A stretch of DNA of 39,439 nucleotides from JBBKWU01 sp037969035 (GTDB taxonomy: Bacteria > Pseudomonadota > Alphaproteobacteria > Micavibrionales > Micavibrionaceae): NCBI GenBank assembly GCA_037969035.1, contig JBBKWU010000006.1:1-39439 (forward strand). The letters run 5' to 3'. Shown here one piece after another: positions 1 to 7,760 of the stretch; within the stretch, counting starts at the first letter, position 1; each line of letters starts with the position of its first letter. The notes under the pieces are model-generated. The model had not been told where the DNA came from, made no database searches, and saw nothing but the letters and a program-made list of their open reading frames with translations. The position numbers and the translations under genes are program-made.

Positions 1-120
1 AACGTACAAATGGAAGTAACACTGATCAACCCGATCGCGATGAACGATGGCTTACGCTTCGCTATTCGTGAAGGTGGCCGTACTGTTGGCGCCGGTGTTG
101 TTGCTAAAATTATTGCTTAA
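1..120 (+). CDS. tuf: Elongation factor Tu, C-terminal end (partial)
   Basis: The window opens inside an open frame encoding 39 residues and a TAA stop. It reads NVQMEVTLINPIAM, then the invariant EF-Tu C-terminus FAIREGGRTVGAGVVAKII. EF-Tu is the GTPase that delivers aminoacyl-tRNA to the ribosome. Only part of the C-terminal beta-barrel domain is present, and the G domain lies outside the window. Its position 32 bases before rpsJ is the usual str-S10 junction, so the ribosomal cluster is probably cotranscribed from upstream promoters not seen here. Confidence 0.96.
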   Translation, partial: NVQMEVTLINPIAMNDGLRFAIREGGRTVGAGVVAKIIA

Positions 121-152
121 GTAAAGTTAGATAGGTTAAAGGAATAAGGACG

Positions 153-479
153 ATGGACACACAAAGTATTCGCATAAGATTGCAAGCGTTTGATCACAGA
201 GTTTTGGATCAATCGACTGCTGAGATTGTGAACACGGCCAAACGTACAGGCGCGAGCGTTCGTGGCCCTGTTCCTTTGCCGACTAGACTGGAAAAATTTT
301 CAGTGATCCGCTCACCACACGTGAATAAAAATTCACAGGAGCAGTTCGAAATTCGCACACATAAGCGTCTTTTGGATGTTGTTGATCCAACACCGCAAAC
401 AATCGATGCTTTGATGAAGCTTGATTTGCCAGCTGGTGTTGATGTTGAGATCAAAATTATGGATCGGGCTGCGGCTTAG
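153..479 (+). CDS. rpsJ: 30S ribosomal protein S10
   Basis: The 108-residue product has the full S10 family length. Recognisable blocks are SIRIRLQAFDHRVLDQS at the N-terminus, the GPVPLPTR turn, and the tRNA-binding-loop region RSPHVNKNSQEQFEIRTHKR. S10 sits in the head of the small subunit and in other bacteria also partners NusB in antitermination. The ATG is preceded by a purine-rich AAGGA site. It is the first gene of the S10 block, 32 bases after tuf and 59 bases before rplC. The C-terminus ends in a short alanine run. Confidence 0.97.
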   Translation: MDTQSIRIRLQAFDHRVLDQSTAEIVNTAKRTGASVRGPVPLPTRLEKFSVIRSPHVNKNSQEQFEIRTHKRLLDVVDPTPQTIDALMKLDLPAGVDVEIKIMDRAAA

Positions 480-538
480 TATTTTATTTTAACTACGTTG
501 GATGATGGTTCCAACCTCTGGAAAAAGGAAGTGAAGAC

Positions 539-1405
539 ATGAGAACGGGACTTATTGCACGCAAAGAGGGGATGACCCGTGTGTTCGACGAAAATGGACA
601 CAGTATCCCTGTTACAGTGCTTAAAATTGATGAGTGTCAGGTTATTGCGCATCTTACAGAAGAAAAAAACGGTTACGTTGCTCTTCAGTTGGGTGCAGGC
701 AAAGCAAAAGTGAAACGCGTGTCTAAAGGTGTGCGCGGTCATTATGCGAAAGCTAAAGTAGAACCTAAGAAAAAGGTTGTTGAGTTTCGTGTTTCTGCGG
801 AAAACCTCGTTGAGGTTGGCGCAGAGATCGGTGCGAACCACTTTGTTGCAGGTCAATTCGTTGATGTTGCTGGCACATCTAAAGGTAAAGGTTTTGCCGG
901 CGGTATGAAGCGTCACAATTTCGGTGGTATGCGCGCCTCACACGGTGTGTCAGTATCTCACCGTGCGCTTGGTTCAACAGGTCAGTGTCAGGATCCAGGC
1001 CGCGTTTTCAAAGGTAAGAAAATGGCCGGACAAATGGGTAACGAGCGTGTGACTATTCAAAACCTGCGTGTTGTAGGTGTTGATCTTGAAGATAACTTGG
1101 TTTTGGTTAAGGGTGCAGTCCCTGGCGCGAACGGCGAATGGATTATTATTTCCGATGCTGTTAAACGTGCCGCGAATGTTGATTTGCCAATGCCAGCAGG
1201 AATTAAGCCAAACGCGAAAGAAGCTGCAAAGCTTCAAGCTGAAGCGGATGCGCAAGCAGAATTGCTAGCCGCAGAAGAAGAAGCAAAACGTGTTGAAGCT
1301 GAAGAACAAGCCAAAGCGGATGCTGCTGCAAATGCAGAAGCCAAAGCCGAAGCTGCTGCGGAAGAAAACGGCGCTGATAATGCCGAAGATAAGAAGGACG
1401 CATAA
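539..1405 (+). CDS. rplC: 50S ribosomal protein L3 with long acidic Ala/Glu-rich C-terminal tail
   Basis: L3 is an early-assembly protein next to the peptidyl-transferase centre. Residues 1 to about 215 match the family, including the SVSHRALGSTGQCQDPGRVF segment with the Gln that PrmB methylates in E. coli L3, followed by KGKKMAGQMGNERVT. The product is 288 residues, while bacterial L3 is usually 205 to 230. The extra 65 or so residues (from about 222) are a low-complexity string of Ala, Glu, Lys and Asp, probably a helical or disordered tail. The ATG follows an AAGGAAG ribosome site. rplD begins two bases after the stop, suggesting coupled translation. The tail is acidic overall, unlike the basic extensions on L29, S17, L30 and L17 in this operon. 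Confidence 0.96.
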   Translation: MRTGLIARKEGMTRVFDENGHSIPVTVLKIDECQVIAHLTEEKNGYVALQLGAGKAKVKRVSKGVRGHYAKAKVEPKKKVVEFRVSAENLVEVGAEIGANHFVAGQFVDVAGTSKGKGFAGGMKRHNFGGMRASHGVSVSHRALGSTGQCQDPGRVFKGKKMAGQMGNERVTIQNLRVVGVDLEDNLVLVKGAVPGANGEWIIISDAVKRAANVDLPMPAGIKPNAKEAAKLQAEADAQAELLAAEEEAKRVEAEEQAKADAAANAEAKAEAAAEENGADNAEDKKDA

Positions 1406-1407
1406 TT

Positions 1408-2031
1408 ATGAAACTTGCAGTCAAAACAATTGAAAACAAAGCAGCAGGCGATATTACGCTTGATGATGCAGTGTTCGGTGTTGATGTGAAGGCAGAAATT
1501 CTTCACAGTATGGTGAATTACCAGTTGGCTTCACGCCGTGGTGGTAACCATAAGGTTCAAACCCGCGCCGAAGTTACTGGCACAGGTAAAAAGCCTTGGA
1601 AGCAAAAAGGTACTGGCCGCGCTCGTGCAGGTGATTTGAAACGCCCACAAGATATTGGTGGTGGTGTTGCTCATGGTCCTGTTGTTCGTAGCCACGCAAT
1701 CGAATTGCCGAAAAAAGTCCGTAAGCTTGCTCTGAAAATGGCTCTGTCATCGAAAGTAGCTGAAGGTAAATTGGTTATTTTGGATGATGCGAAAGCAAAA
1801 GACCATAAGACAAAGCCAATGGCTAAAGCTATGGACTCATTTGGTTTCAAATCTGCGCTGATCGTTTGTGGTCAGGAAGTAGATACAAATTTTGCACGTG
1901 CAACACGTAACTTGCCACGTTTAGATGTGGTGCCAGGTGTTGGTGCGAATGTTTATGATATTCTCCGTCGCGATGTTTTGTTTTTGACAAAAGACGCGGT
2001 CGCGGAATTGACAGAAAAATTGAAAGGCTAG
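1408..2031 (+). CDS. rplD: 50S ribosomal protein L4
   Basis: The 207-residue product matches L4, a primary 23S rRNA binder whose extended loop lines the exit tunnel. The loop signature is visible as TGTGKKPWKQKGTGRARAGD and GGGVAHGPVVRSH, followed by LPKKVRKLALKMALSSK. Length is normal. In E. coli free L4 represses its own operon by acting on the S10 leader. Whether that happens here cannot be judged because the leader is upstream of the window. It starts two bases after rplC and ends four bases before rplW, so the three genes are tightly coupled. Confidence 0.97.
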   Translation: MKLAVKTIENKAAGDITLDDAVFGVDVKAEILHSMVNYQLASRRGGNHKVQTRAEVTGTGKKPWKQKGTGRARAGDLKRPQDIGGGVAHGPVVRSHAIELPKKVRKLALKMALSSKVAEGKLVILDDAKAKDHKTKPMAKAMDSFGFKSALIVCGQEVDTNFARATRNLPRLDVVPGVGANVYDILRRDVLFLTKDAVAELTEKLKG

Positions 2032-2035
2032 TCAG

Positions 2036-2350
2036 ATGGCAAAAGCAAAAAAACAAGATATTCAGGCATGGATGTATGACATCGTTGAAGCCCCTGTTGT
2101 GACAGAGAAAGCTTCTTTGGGTTCACAACATGGTCAGGTAACGTTTCATGTGCCTCTGACAGCAACTAAACCTATGATCAAAATCGCAGTGGAAACATTG
2201 TTTGGTGTGAAGGTGAAAGCCGTGAACACATTGGTTCAAAAAGGTAAGGTTAAGCGCTTCAAGGGCATAACAGGTCGTCGCGTTGATAAGAAAAAAGCGA
2301 TGGTTTCATTAGAAGATGGCCAGACAATTGATGTCGGCACAGGTGTTTAA
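2036..2350 (+). CDS. rplW: 50S ribosomal protein L23
   Basis: The 104-residue product matches L23 of the tunnel exit, the docking site for trigger factor and SRP. Family marks are APVVTEKASLGSQHGQVTFHV near the N-terminus, the helix with VETLFGVKVKAVNTL, and the GKVKRFKGITGRRVDKKKA loop. The ATG lies four bases after the rplD stop. The TAA stop is followed directly by the ATG of an unrecognised 76-codon gene, an arrangement not expected in a standard S10 operon, where rplB comes next. Confidence 0.97.
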   Translation: MAKAKKQDIQAWMYDIVEAPVVTEKASLGSQHGQVTFHVPLTATKPMIKIAVETLFGVKVKAVNTLVQKGKVKRFKGITGRRVDKKKAMVSLEDGQTIDVGTGV

Positions 2351-2581
2351 ATGTCAGTACGTAACGAAGCTATAGAAAACGTTTTGAATGGATCGGTTAA
2401 ATTGGGGTTGGTTGACAATCTTCGTTTAAAATTCGCGAAAAACTCTGTGGATGTTGCGGGAGAGATTGTTGATCGCTCTGTTGATAAAGTAGAAACGTAC
2501 GAAGAAATGATTGATACATTTCTTGGTGGTGTCGGAGGACTTAGCAAAGACACAATTACAAGAGATATGTTTATTCGTTAA
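2351..2581 (+). CDS. Unrecognised 76-residue protein between rplW and rplB
   Basis: I do not recognise this family. The ATG abuts the rplW stop (TAAATG), and the purine-rich tail of rplW (AGGTG, 2341-2345) could serve as its ribosome site, so translation is probably coupled to L23. The product begins MSVRNEAIENVLNGSVKLG, is mixed in charge, and has no signal peptide, membrane segment, cysteines or low-complexity tail. A helical N-terminal half and a Gly-rich VGG turn can be seen. rplB begins 42 bases after its stop with its own AAGGT site. Codon use looks like that of the neighbours. It could be a lineage-specific ribosomal accessory or regulatory protein, but that is inference from position only. 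A non-coding reading is unlikely, because the frame fills the gap exactly on the operon strand. Confidence 0.72.
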   Translation: MSVRNEAIENVLNGSVKLGLVDNLRLKFAKNSVDVAGEIVDRSVDKVETYEEMIDTFLGGVGGLSKDTITRDMFIR

Positions 2582-2623
2582 TTATGGCACTCCGCCGAAA
2601 CTGGAGAAAGGTAAGAGAAGAAA

Positions 2624-3448
2624 ATGGGACTGAAAAAATTTAATCCAAGAACGCCTAGTACGCGTCAGCTCGTGATCACAGATCGTAGCGATTTGTGGAA
2701 AGGTGCGCCTGAAAAATCTTTGACTGAAGGTTTGAAAAGAACTGGTGGTCGTAACAACCAAGGTCGCGTGACATCACGTAACATTGGTGGTGGTCACAAG
2801 CGTCGTTACCGTTTGATCGACTGGAAACGTCAAAAATTTGATGTTGCTGGTACTGTTGAGCGTATTGAATACGATCCGAACCGCACAGCGTTTATCGCTC
2901 TGATTAAATACACAGACGGTGTTCTTGCTTATATCATTGCGCCACAACGTTTGAACGTTGGTGACCAAGTGATTGCAGGCGAGAAAACTGATGTGAAGCC
3001 AGGTAATGCAATGCAGTTGCGTAACATGCCAGTTGGTACAATCATTCATAACGTCGAAATGAAACCAGGCAAAGGCGCACAGATGTGCCGCGCTGCGGGT
3101 ACTTATGCTCAGCTTGTTGGCCGTGACCAAGGTTACGCGCAGATCAAATTGACATCAGGTGAGCTTCGTATCGTGCGTCAGGAATGTATGGCAACTGTTG
3201 GTGCTGTATCAAACCCTGATCACATGAACACAAATTTAGGTAAAGCTGGTCGTAACCGTTGGTTAGGTCGTCGTCCACATGTTCGCGGTGTTGTTATGAA
3301 CCCTGTTGATCACCCGCATGGTGGTGGTGAAGGCCGTACTTCTGGTGGCCGTCATCCCGTATCACGCACTGGTCAGCCGACTAAAGGTTATAAAACACGT
3401 ACAAATAAATCGTCGGATAAATATATTATCCGCAGACGTAAGAAATAA
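2624..3448 (+). CDS. rplB: 50S ribosomal protein L2
   Basis: The 274-residue product is a full-length L2, a core 23S rRNA binder needed for subunit joining and peptidyl-transferase assembly. Diagnostic segments are GGRNNQGRVTSRNIGGGHKR, the SH3-like middle domain, and VMNPVDHPHGGGEGRTSGGR with the conserved histidine, then a basic tail ending IIRRRKK. The ATG has an upstream AAGGT site. It is 42 bases after the extra 76-codon gene and 12 bases before rpsS. Confidence 0.98.
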   Translation: MGLKKFNPRTPSTRQLVITDRSDLWKGAPEKSLTEGLKRTGGRNNQGRVTSRNIGGGHKRRYRLIDWKRQKFDVAGTVERIEYDPNRTAFIALIKYTDGVLAYIIAPQRLNVGDQVIAGEKTDVKPGNAMQLRNMPVGTIIHNVEMKPGKGAQMCRAAGTYAQLVGRDQGYAQIKLTSGELRIVRQECMATVGAVSNPDHMNTNLGKAGRNRWLGRRPHVRGVVMNPVDHPHGGGEGRTSGGRHPVSRTGQPTKGYKTRTNKSSDKYIIRRRKK

Positions 3449-3460
3449 GGAGCTTAAAGA

Positions 3461-3739
3461 ATGTCACGTAGTGTATGGAAAGGCCCGTTTGTTGATCGTT
3501 ATCTTCTCAAAAAAGTTGAAGATGCACGCGCAGCAGGCAAAAATACAGTGATCAAAACATGGTCACGTCGCTCAACGATCTTGCCACAATTTGTGGGTTT
3601 GACGTTTGGTGTTCATAACGGGCGTAAGTTTATACCTGTTTTGGTTAGTGACCAGATGATCGGTCATAAGCTCGGCGAATTTTCACCAACCCGTACATAT
3701 CACGGTCATGGTGCAGACAAAAAAGCGAAACGTGCGTAG
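3461..3739 (+). CDS. rpsS: 30S ribosomal protein S19
   Basis: The 92-residue product matches S19, which pairs with S13 in the small-subunit head near the A-site finger. Visible signatures are SRSVWKGPFVDRYLLKKVE, IKTWSRRSTILPQFVGLTF, and the C-terminal GHKLGEFSPTRTYHGHGADK block. Length is typical. An AAGGAG ribosome site lies about eight bases before the ATG. It lies between rplB and rplV as in nearly all bacteria. Confidence 0.97.
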   Translation: MSRSVWKGPFVDRYLLKKVEDARAAGKNTVIKTWSRRSTILPQFVGLTFGVHNGRKFIPVLVSDQMIGHKLGEFSPTRTYHGHGADKKAKRA

Positions 3740-3776
3740 TTAGCGTTTTACAGGATTTATTAGAAGGACCAAAAAG

Positions 3777-4151
3777 ATGGGACAAAAGGCAAATACAAGA
3801 CGTTTAGCGGACAATGAGGCGATGGCAATGGCCAAATATATTCGCACCAGCCCGCAAAAACTGAATCTGGTGGCACAGACTATCCGCGGCAAAGCGGCTG
3901 GTAAGGCAATGGTTGATCTTGATTTCAGCATGCGCCGTGTATCACAGGATGTAAAAAAGGTTTTGCAATCAGCAATCGCAAACGCCGAAAATAATCATGG
4001 TCTCGATGTTGACCGTCTTTATGTGGCAGAAGCCTTCGTTGGTAAAAGCATTATGATGCGTCGCTTCCGCGCCCGCGCTCGCGGTCGTTCAGCACGTATT
4101 GAGAAACAATTTAGCCGCTTGACAGTTGTCGTGCGCGAACGCGAAGAATAG
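3777..4151 (+). CDS. rplV: 50S ribosomal protein L22
   Basis: L22 contacts all 23S domains, and its beta-hairpin lines the exit tunnel. The 124-residue protein shows YIRTSPQKLNLVAQTIRGK and the hairpin region VAEAFVGKSIMMRRFRARARG, which carries the usual Arg-rich tip. The N-terminus, MGQKANTRRLADNEAM, is slightly extended relative to the E. coli protein, as in many alphaproteobacteria. The start is supported by an upstream GAAGGAC site. It lies 37 bases after rpsS and 12 bases before rpsC. Confidence 0.97.
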   Translation: MGQKANTRRLADNEAMAMAKYIRTSPQKLNLVAQTIRGKAAGKAMVDLDFSMRRVSQDVKKVLQSAIANAENNHGLDVDRLYVAEAFVGKSIMMRRFRARARGRSARIEKQFSRLTVVVREREE

Positions 4152-4163
4152 GAGCAAATAAGC

Positions 4164-4850
4164 ATGGGACATAAAGTTAACCCGATAGGATTTCGCGTAG
4201 GAATCAACCGCACATGGGACAGCCGCTGGTTTGCGGACAGTAACTATGCCGCGAAACTGATCCAAGATCTTAAATTGCGTGAATACGTGAAAGAGCGCTT
4301 GAAATCTGCTGGTATCAGCAAAGTTATTATTGAGCGCGCTGCGCAGAACACAAAAGTGAATGTTTATACAGCACGTCCAGGCGTTATCATCGGTAAAAAA
4401 GGCGCAGACATTGAAACATTGCGTAAAGAGCTTTCTAAGATCTCTGGTAGCGATGTTGCGTTGAACATTATCGAAATCCGTAAGCCTGAGATGGATGCAC
4501 AGCTTGTGTCTGAAGGTATTGCGCTACAGCTTGAGCGTCGTGTCTCTTTCCGTCGTGCGATGAAACGTGCCGTACAAAGCGCAATGCGCTTGGGTGCACA
4601 AGGTATTCGTGTGAATGTATCTGGTCGTTTGGGTGGTGCTGATATCGCGCGTACAGAATGGTACCGTGAAGGCCGTGTGCCTTTGCATACATTGCGCGCT
4701 GATATTGATTACGGTACATCCGAAGGTTTGACGACATACGGTATTATCGGTGTAAAAGTTTGGATCTATAAAGGCGACATTATGGAGCACGATCCGATGG
4801 CACGTGATAAGCGTTCACAGGAAAATCAGGGCGGAATGCCAAGACATTAG
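4164..4850 (+). CDS. rpsC: 30S ribosomal protein S3
   Basis: The 228-residue product is S3, which with S4 and S5 forms the mRNA entry channel with helicase activity. It starts MGHKVNPIGFRVGI and carries a type II KH domain with the GXXG loop in RPGVIIGKKGADIETL. The C-terminal domain shows RLGGADIARTEWYREGRVPLHTLRA split over two blocks. Length is normal. An AGGAG ribosome site precedes the ATG. The last 15 residues are variable and polar. Confidence 0.97.
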   Translation: MGHKVNPIGFRVGINRTWDSRWFADSNYAAKLIQDLKLREYVKERLKSAGISKVIIERAAQNTKVNVYTARPGVIIGKKGADIETLRKELSKISGSDVALNIIEIRKPEMDAQLVSEGIALQLERRVSFRRAMKRAVQSAMRLGAQGIRVNVSGRLGGADIARTEWYREGRVPLHTLRADIDYGTSEGLTTYGIIGVKVWIYKGDIMEHDPMARDKRSQENQGGMPRH

Positions 4851-4884
4851 GAATAAAAAGGTTTAAGAAAAGCGAGTTAGTAAG

Positions 4885-5298
4885 ATGTTACAGCCAAAGA
4901 AAACAAAATTTAGAAAAGCACATAAAGGCCGCATTCACGGTAACGCCAAAGGCGGAACAACGTTGAGTTTCGGTACTTACGGTTTGAAAGCTATGGCTCC
5001 TGAGCGTATTACAGCGCGTCAGATTGAAGCGGCTCGTCGTGCGATTACCCGTCACATTAAGCGTCAGGGTAAAGTATGGATCCGTATTTTCCCAGATGTG
5101 CCAGTTTCCAAAAAGCCTTTGGAAGTTCGTCAGGGTAAAGGTAAAGGCTCTGTTGAATTTTGGGCAGCCCGCGTAAAACCAGGCCGTATCATGTTTGAAA
5201 TGGAAGGCGTAAGCGAGGAAATTGCACGTGAAGCACTTTCATTGGCTGCTGCGAAGCTTCCGATTGCTACAAAATTTGTTGCCCGTGTTGGTAGCTAA
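4885..5298 (+). CDS. rplP: 50S ribosomal protein L16
   Basis: The 137-residue product matches L16, which contacts tRNA at the A and P sites and is needed for late 50S assembly. It starts MLQPKKTKFRKAHKGR and shows FGTYGLKAMAPERITARQIE plus the RIFPDVPVSKKPLEVRQGKG loop. Length is typical of the family. It begins 34 bases after rpsC and ends 30 bases before rpmC. Nothing unusual is seen. Confidence 0.97.
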   Translation: MLQPKKTKFRKAHKGRIHGNAKGGTTLSFGTYGLKAMAPERITARQIEAARRAITRHIKRQGKVWIRIFPDVPVSKKPLEVRQGKGKGSVEFWAARVKPGRIMFEMEGVSEEIAREALSLAAAKLPIATKFVARVGS

Positions 5299-5328
5299 GA
5301 CAAATAGAATTATTAAGGAGTAAGAGCC

Positions 5329-5616
5329 ATGAAGGCCGAGGATTTAAAAGGTAAGACATTTGACGAGTTGGTGAAAATGTTGCTGGATTTGAAAAAAGAG
5401 CAGTTCAATCTGCGCTTTCAACGTTCACAAGGCCAACTTGAAAAAACTGACCGCGTTGGTAAAGTCCGTAGGGATATTGCCCGTGTGAAGACATTCATGA
5501 CCCAGGTACAAGCGGGTGATAAAGCCGGTGCAACCAAAGCTGCGAAGAGCGCAGTTAAAGCGGCACCAAAGAAAAAAGCTGCTACATCAAAAAAAGATGA
5601 TAAGAAAGTAGCATAA
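5329..5616 (+). CDS. rpmC: 50S ribosomal protein L29 with basic Ala/Lys C-terminal tail
   Basis: L29 is a small helical protein at the tunnel exit beside L23. The family core spans residues 1 to about 65, with LKGKTFDELVKMLLDLKKEQ and LRFQRSQGQLEKTDRVGKVRR. The product is 95 residues, while the family is usually 60 to 70. The additional 30 residues are mostly Ala and Lys (KAAPKKKAATSKK) and probably disordered, placed close to the nascent-chain exit. The stop is followed by a 90-base gap before rpsQ. An AAGGAG site supports the start. Confidence 0.95.
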   Translation: MKAEDLKGKTFDELVKMLLDLKKEQFNLRFQRSQGQLEKTDRVGKVRRDIARVKTFMTQVQAGDKAGATKAAKSAVKAAPKKKAATSKKDDKKVA

Positions 5617-5706
5617 TTTAGAAATTTATGATAAATGTGTCGCCTTTGATTTGAGTCGAAGAATTTTTAGGCCGCATAATAGATCAGGCAATAGGAGAAG
5701 ATAGAT

Positions 5707-6111
5707 ATGCCACGTCGCGTTTTGGAAGGACAGGTCGTTAGTGACAAAATGGACAAAACTGTCACAGTTTTGGTCGAACGTCGCTTTATGCACCCTGTGT
5801 ACAAAAAATATGTGAAGCGCACAGATAAGTATGCTGCTCACGATGAAATGAATGCGTTTAAAGAAGGCGATAAAATTCAGATTGAAGAATGTCGTCCTAT
5901 TTCCAAACGTAAGACATGGAAAGTTTTGAATGCGCCTGCGGTTTCTGCTCCGAAAAAAGAAGCAGCCAAGCCAGCGGTAGCAAAAGAAAAAGTTAAAGAA
6001 GCTGCTCCTAAGAAGGACGCTGCTCCTAAAAAAGAAACTGCTGCTAAAAAGCCCGCTGCTAAGAAAGCGCCAGCTAAAAAGGCAGCGGCAACGAAGAAGG
6101 ATAAAAAGTAA
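5707..6111 (+). CDS. rpsQ: 30S ribosomal protein S17 with Lys/Ala/Pro repeat tail
   Basis: S17 is a primary 16S rRNA binder with an OB fold. Residues 1 to about 78 are the normal protein: PRRVLEGQVVSDKMDKTVTV, RFMHPVYKKYVKR and EECRPISKRKTWKV. The product is 134 residues against a usual 75 to 90. Residues 79-134 form a strongly basic tail containing imperfect tandem hexads of the type AAPKKD, AAPKKE, TAAKKP (bases 6001-6054). Such a tail could bind rRNA or be disordered. The TAA stop shares its last base with the rplN ATG (TAATG), so the tail is translated just before L14. Confidence 0.95.
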   Translation: MPRRVLEGQVVSDKMDKTVTVLVERRFMHPVYKKYVKRTDKYAAHDEMNAFKEGDKIQIEECRPISKRKTWKVLNAPAVSAPKKEAAKPAVAKEKVKEAAPKKDAAPKKETAAKKPAAKKAPAKKAAATKKDKK

Positions 6112-6479
6112 TGATCCAAACAGAATCAAGAATGGAAGTTGCCGATAATAGTGGCGCGCGTTCTGTCATGTGCATTAAGGTGCTTGGCGGTTCTAAAAGA
6201 CGCTATGCTCGCATTGGTGATGTGGTTGTTTGCTCCGTTAAGGAAGCTATTCCCCGCGCTCGTGTAAAAAAAGGTGATGTTGTGCAGGCGGTTGTTGTGC
6301 GCACAAGAAAAGATTTGAAACGTACAGATGGCACAGCTATTCGTTTTGATACGAATGCTTGCGTTATCATTAATAAGCAAGGTGAGCCTATTGGTACACG
6401 TATCTTCGGTCCAGTTACTCGTGAGTTACGCGGTAAGGGCTACATGAAGATTATCTCACTTGCTGGCGAGGTACTGTAA
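6111..6479 (+). CDS. rplN: 50S ribosomal protein L14
   Basis: The 122-residue product has the exact family length. L14 sits at the subunit interface, where RsfS can bind it to silence ribosomes. Signatures are MIQTESRMEVADNSGARSVM, the VKEAIPRARVKKGDVVQAVV block, and RELRGKGYMKIISLAGEVL at the C-terminus. It overlaps the rpsQ stop by one base and ends one base before the rplX ATG, so S17, L14 and L24 form a coupled run. Confidence 0.98.
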   Translation: MIQTESRMEVADNSGARSVMCIKVLGGSKRRYARIGDVVVCSVKEAIPRARVKKGDVVQAVVVRTRKDLKRTDGTAIRFDTNACVIINKQGEPIGTRIFGPVTRELRGKGYMKIISLAGEVL

Positions 6480-6480
6480 A

Positions 6481-6807
6481 ATGACAAACGCAAAAATGAA
6501 AATTAAAAAAGGCGATCAGGTTATTGTCCTTACGGGCAAAAACAAAGGCACAAAAGGCGAAGTTCTTCAGGCCATGCCGAAGGAATGCCGTGTTTTGGTT
6601 CAAGGTGTTAACATTGTTAAGAAGCACCGCAAAGCCACACAGGAAAACCCGAAAGGTGGCATCGATGCTGTTGAGCGTCCGATACACATTTCAAACGTAG
6701 CGCTTTTGGATCCGAAAGAAGACAAAGCAACACGTGTTGGTTATAAAGTTTTGAAAGACGGAAAGAAGGTACGCGTTGCGAAGCTTTCCGGTGAAACGGT
6801 TGAGTAA
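6481..6807 (+). CDS. rplX: 50S ribosomal protein L24
   Basis: L24 initiates 50S assembly and sits near the tunnel exit. I place the start at the ATG at 6481, one base after rplN, giving MTNAKMKIKKGDQVIVLTGK. The frame stays open to an upstream non-standard start at 6460, but that would overlap L14 and add residues not seen in the family. The KOW motif (KGDQVIVLTGKNKGTKGEVL) and the NIVKKHRKATQENPKGGI loop identify it. At 108 residues it is normal. Confidence 0.97.
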   Translation: MTNAKMKIKKGDQVIVLTGKNKGTKGEVLQAMPKECRVLVQGVNIVKKHRKATQENPKGGIDAVERPIHISNVALLDPKEDKATRVGYKVLKDGKKVRVAKLSGETVE

Positions 6808-6822
6808 GAAGGAAATAGAAAA

Positions 6823-7371
6823 ATGAGTGCACAACCGAGATTTAAAGAAAGATACGAAAAAGAAATCAAGCCAAAGATGATGAAGGAACGTGGCTATAAA
6901 AACGTTCACGAAGTTCCTAAGCTTGATAAAATCGTATTGAATATGGGCGTTGGTGATGCCACACAAAACCGTGCGTTTATCGACGCGGCTGTTAGCGATA
7001 TGACTTTGATCTCTGGTCAAAAGCCTGTTGTGACAATCGCGCGTCAATCAAACGCATCATTCAAAGTGCGTGAAGGCATGGCGATTGGTTGTAAAGTGAC
7101 ATTGCGTCGCACACGTATGTATGAATTTATGGATCGTTTGGTAACGATCACAATGCCACGTATTCGTGACTTTCGTGGAATTAGCGGTAAAAGCTTTGAC
7201 GGTCGTGGCAACTACGCCATGGGTATCAAAGAACAAATCGTGTTCCCTGAGATCGAGTATGACAAAGTTGACCAAATTCGTGGTATGGACATTATTATTT
7301 GCACGACGGCAAAAACTGACGAAGAAGCAAAAGAATTGCTTAAACACTTCGACATGCCGTTTAAGAGTTAA
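6823..7371 (+). CDS. rplE: 50S ribosomal protein L5
   Basis: L5 binds 5S rRNA and the P-site tRNA elbow in the central protuberance. The 182-residue product matches throughout, with LDKIVLNMGVGDA near residue 30, QKPVVTIARQSNASFKVREG and GKSFDGRGNYAMGIKEQIVF. Length is typical. The ATG is 15 bases after rplX with an AAGGAAA site. rpsN follows 18 bases downstream. No anomaly is seen. Confidence 0.98.
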   Translation: MSAQPRFKERYEKEIKPKMMKERGYKNVHEVPKLDKIVLNMGVGDATQNRAFIDAAVSDMTLISGQKPVVTIARQSNASFKVREGMAIGCKVTLRRTRMYEFMDRLVTITMPRIRDFRGISGKSFDGRGNYAMGIKEQIVFPEIEYDKVDQIRGMDIIICTTAKTDEEAKELLKHFDMPFKS

Positions 7372-7389
7372 TTGAAAGGACGTTAGAAC

Positions 7390-7695
7390 ATGGCAAAGGT
7401 ATCTGCAGTACAAAGAGATTTGAAGCGTCGCAAGCTTGTAAAAAGCTACGCTGCGAAACGCGCTGCTCTGAAAGAGATTATTTATAACAAAGATCTTCCA
7501 ATGGAAGAACGCTTTCAGGCTCAGCTGAAACTTGCAGAATTGCCACGTAACTCGGCTAAAATCCGCGAGCGTAACCGCTGCGCATTGACTGGTCGTCCAC
7601 GTGCATTCCACCGTAAGTTCGGTCTTTGCCGTATTAAATTGCGCGATTTGGCTTCAACTGGCGAATTGCCAGGCGTTGTAAAGTCAAGCTGGTAG
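7390..7695 (+). CDS. rpsN: 30S ribosomal protein S14 (long, zinc-independent form)
   Basis: The 101-residue product is the long S14 paralogue without the CXXC zinc ribbon. Only isolated cysteines occur, in NRCALTGRPRAFHRKFGLCR. It is the usual form in Proteobacteria and acts in assembly of the 30S head. The C-terminus RDLASTGELPGVVKSSW is diagnostic. The start is supported by GAAAGGACG upstream. A 65-base gap follows before rpsH. Confidence 0.97.
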   Translation: MAKVSAVQRDLKRRKLVKSYAAKRAALKEIIYNKDLPMEERFQAQLKLAELPRNSAKIRERNRCALTGRPRAFHRKFGLCRIKLRDLASTGELPGVVKSSW

Positions 7696-7760
7696 ACATT
7701 AAGAGTATTAAGAATAAAGTAGTTTAAAGATTAACAAAGAAAGTAAGAGGATATCGCAAG

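Noticed and set aside
5626..6129. Long minus-strand open frame opposite rpsQ
   Set aside because: Shadow of the S17 gene and its Lys/Ala tail. The product is a Phe/Ser/Leu-rich artefact of reading AAR and GCN codons backwards.
7057..7611. 184-codon minus-strand frame opposite rplE and rpsN
   Set aside because: Lies entirely against two well-supported ribosomal genes, with no ribosome site or family resemblance.
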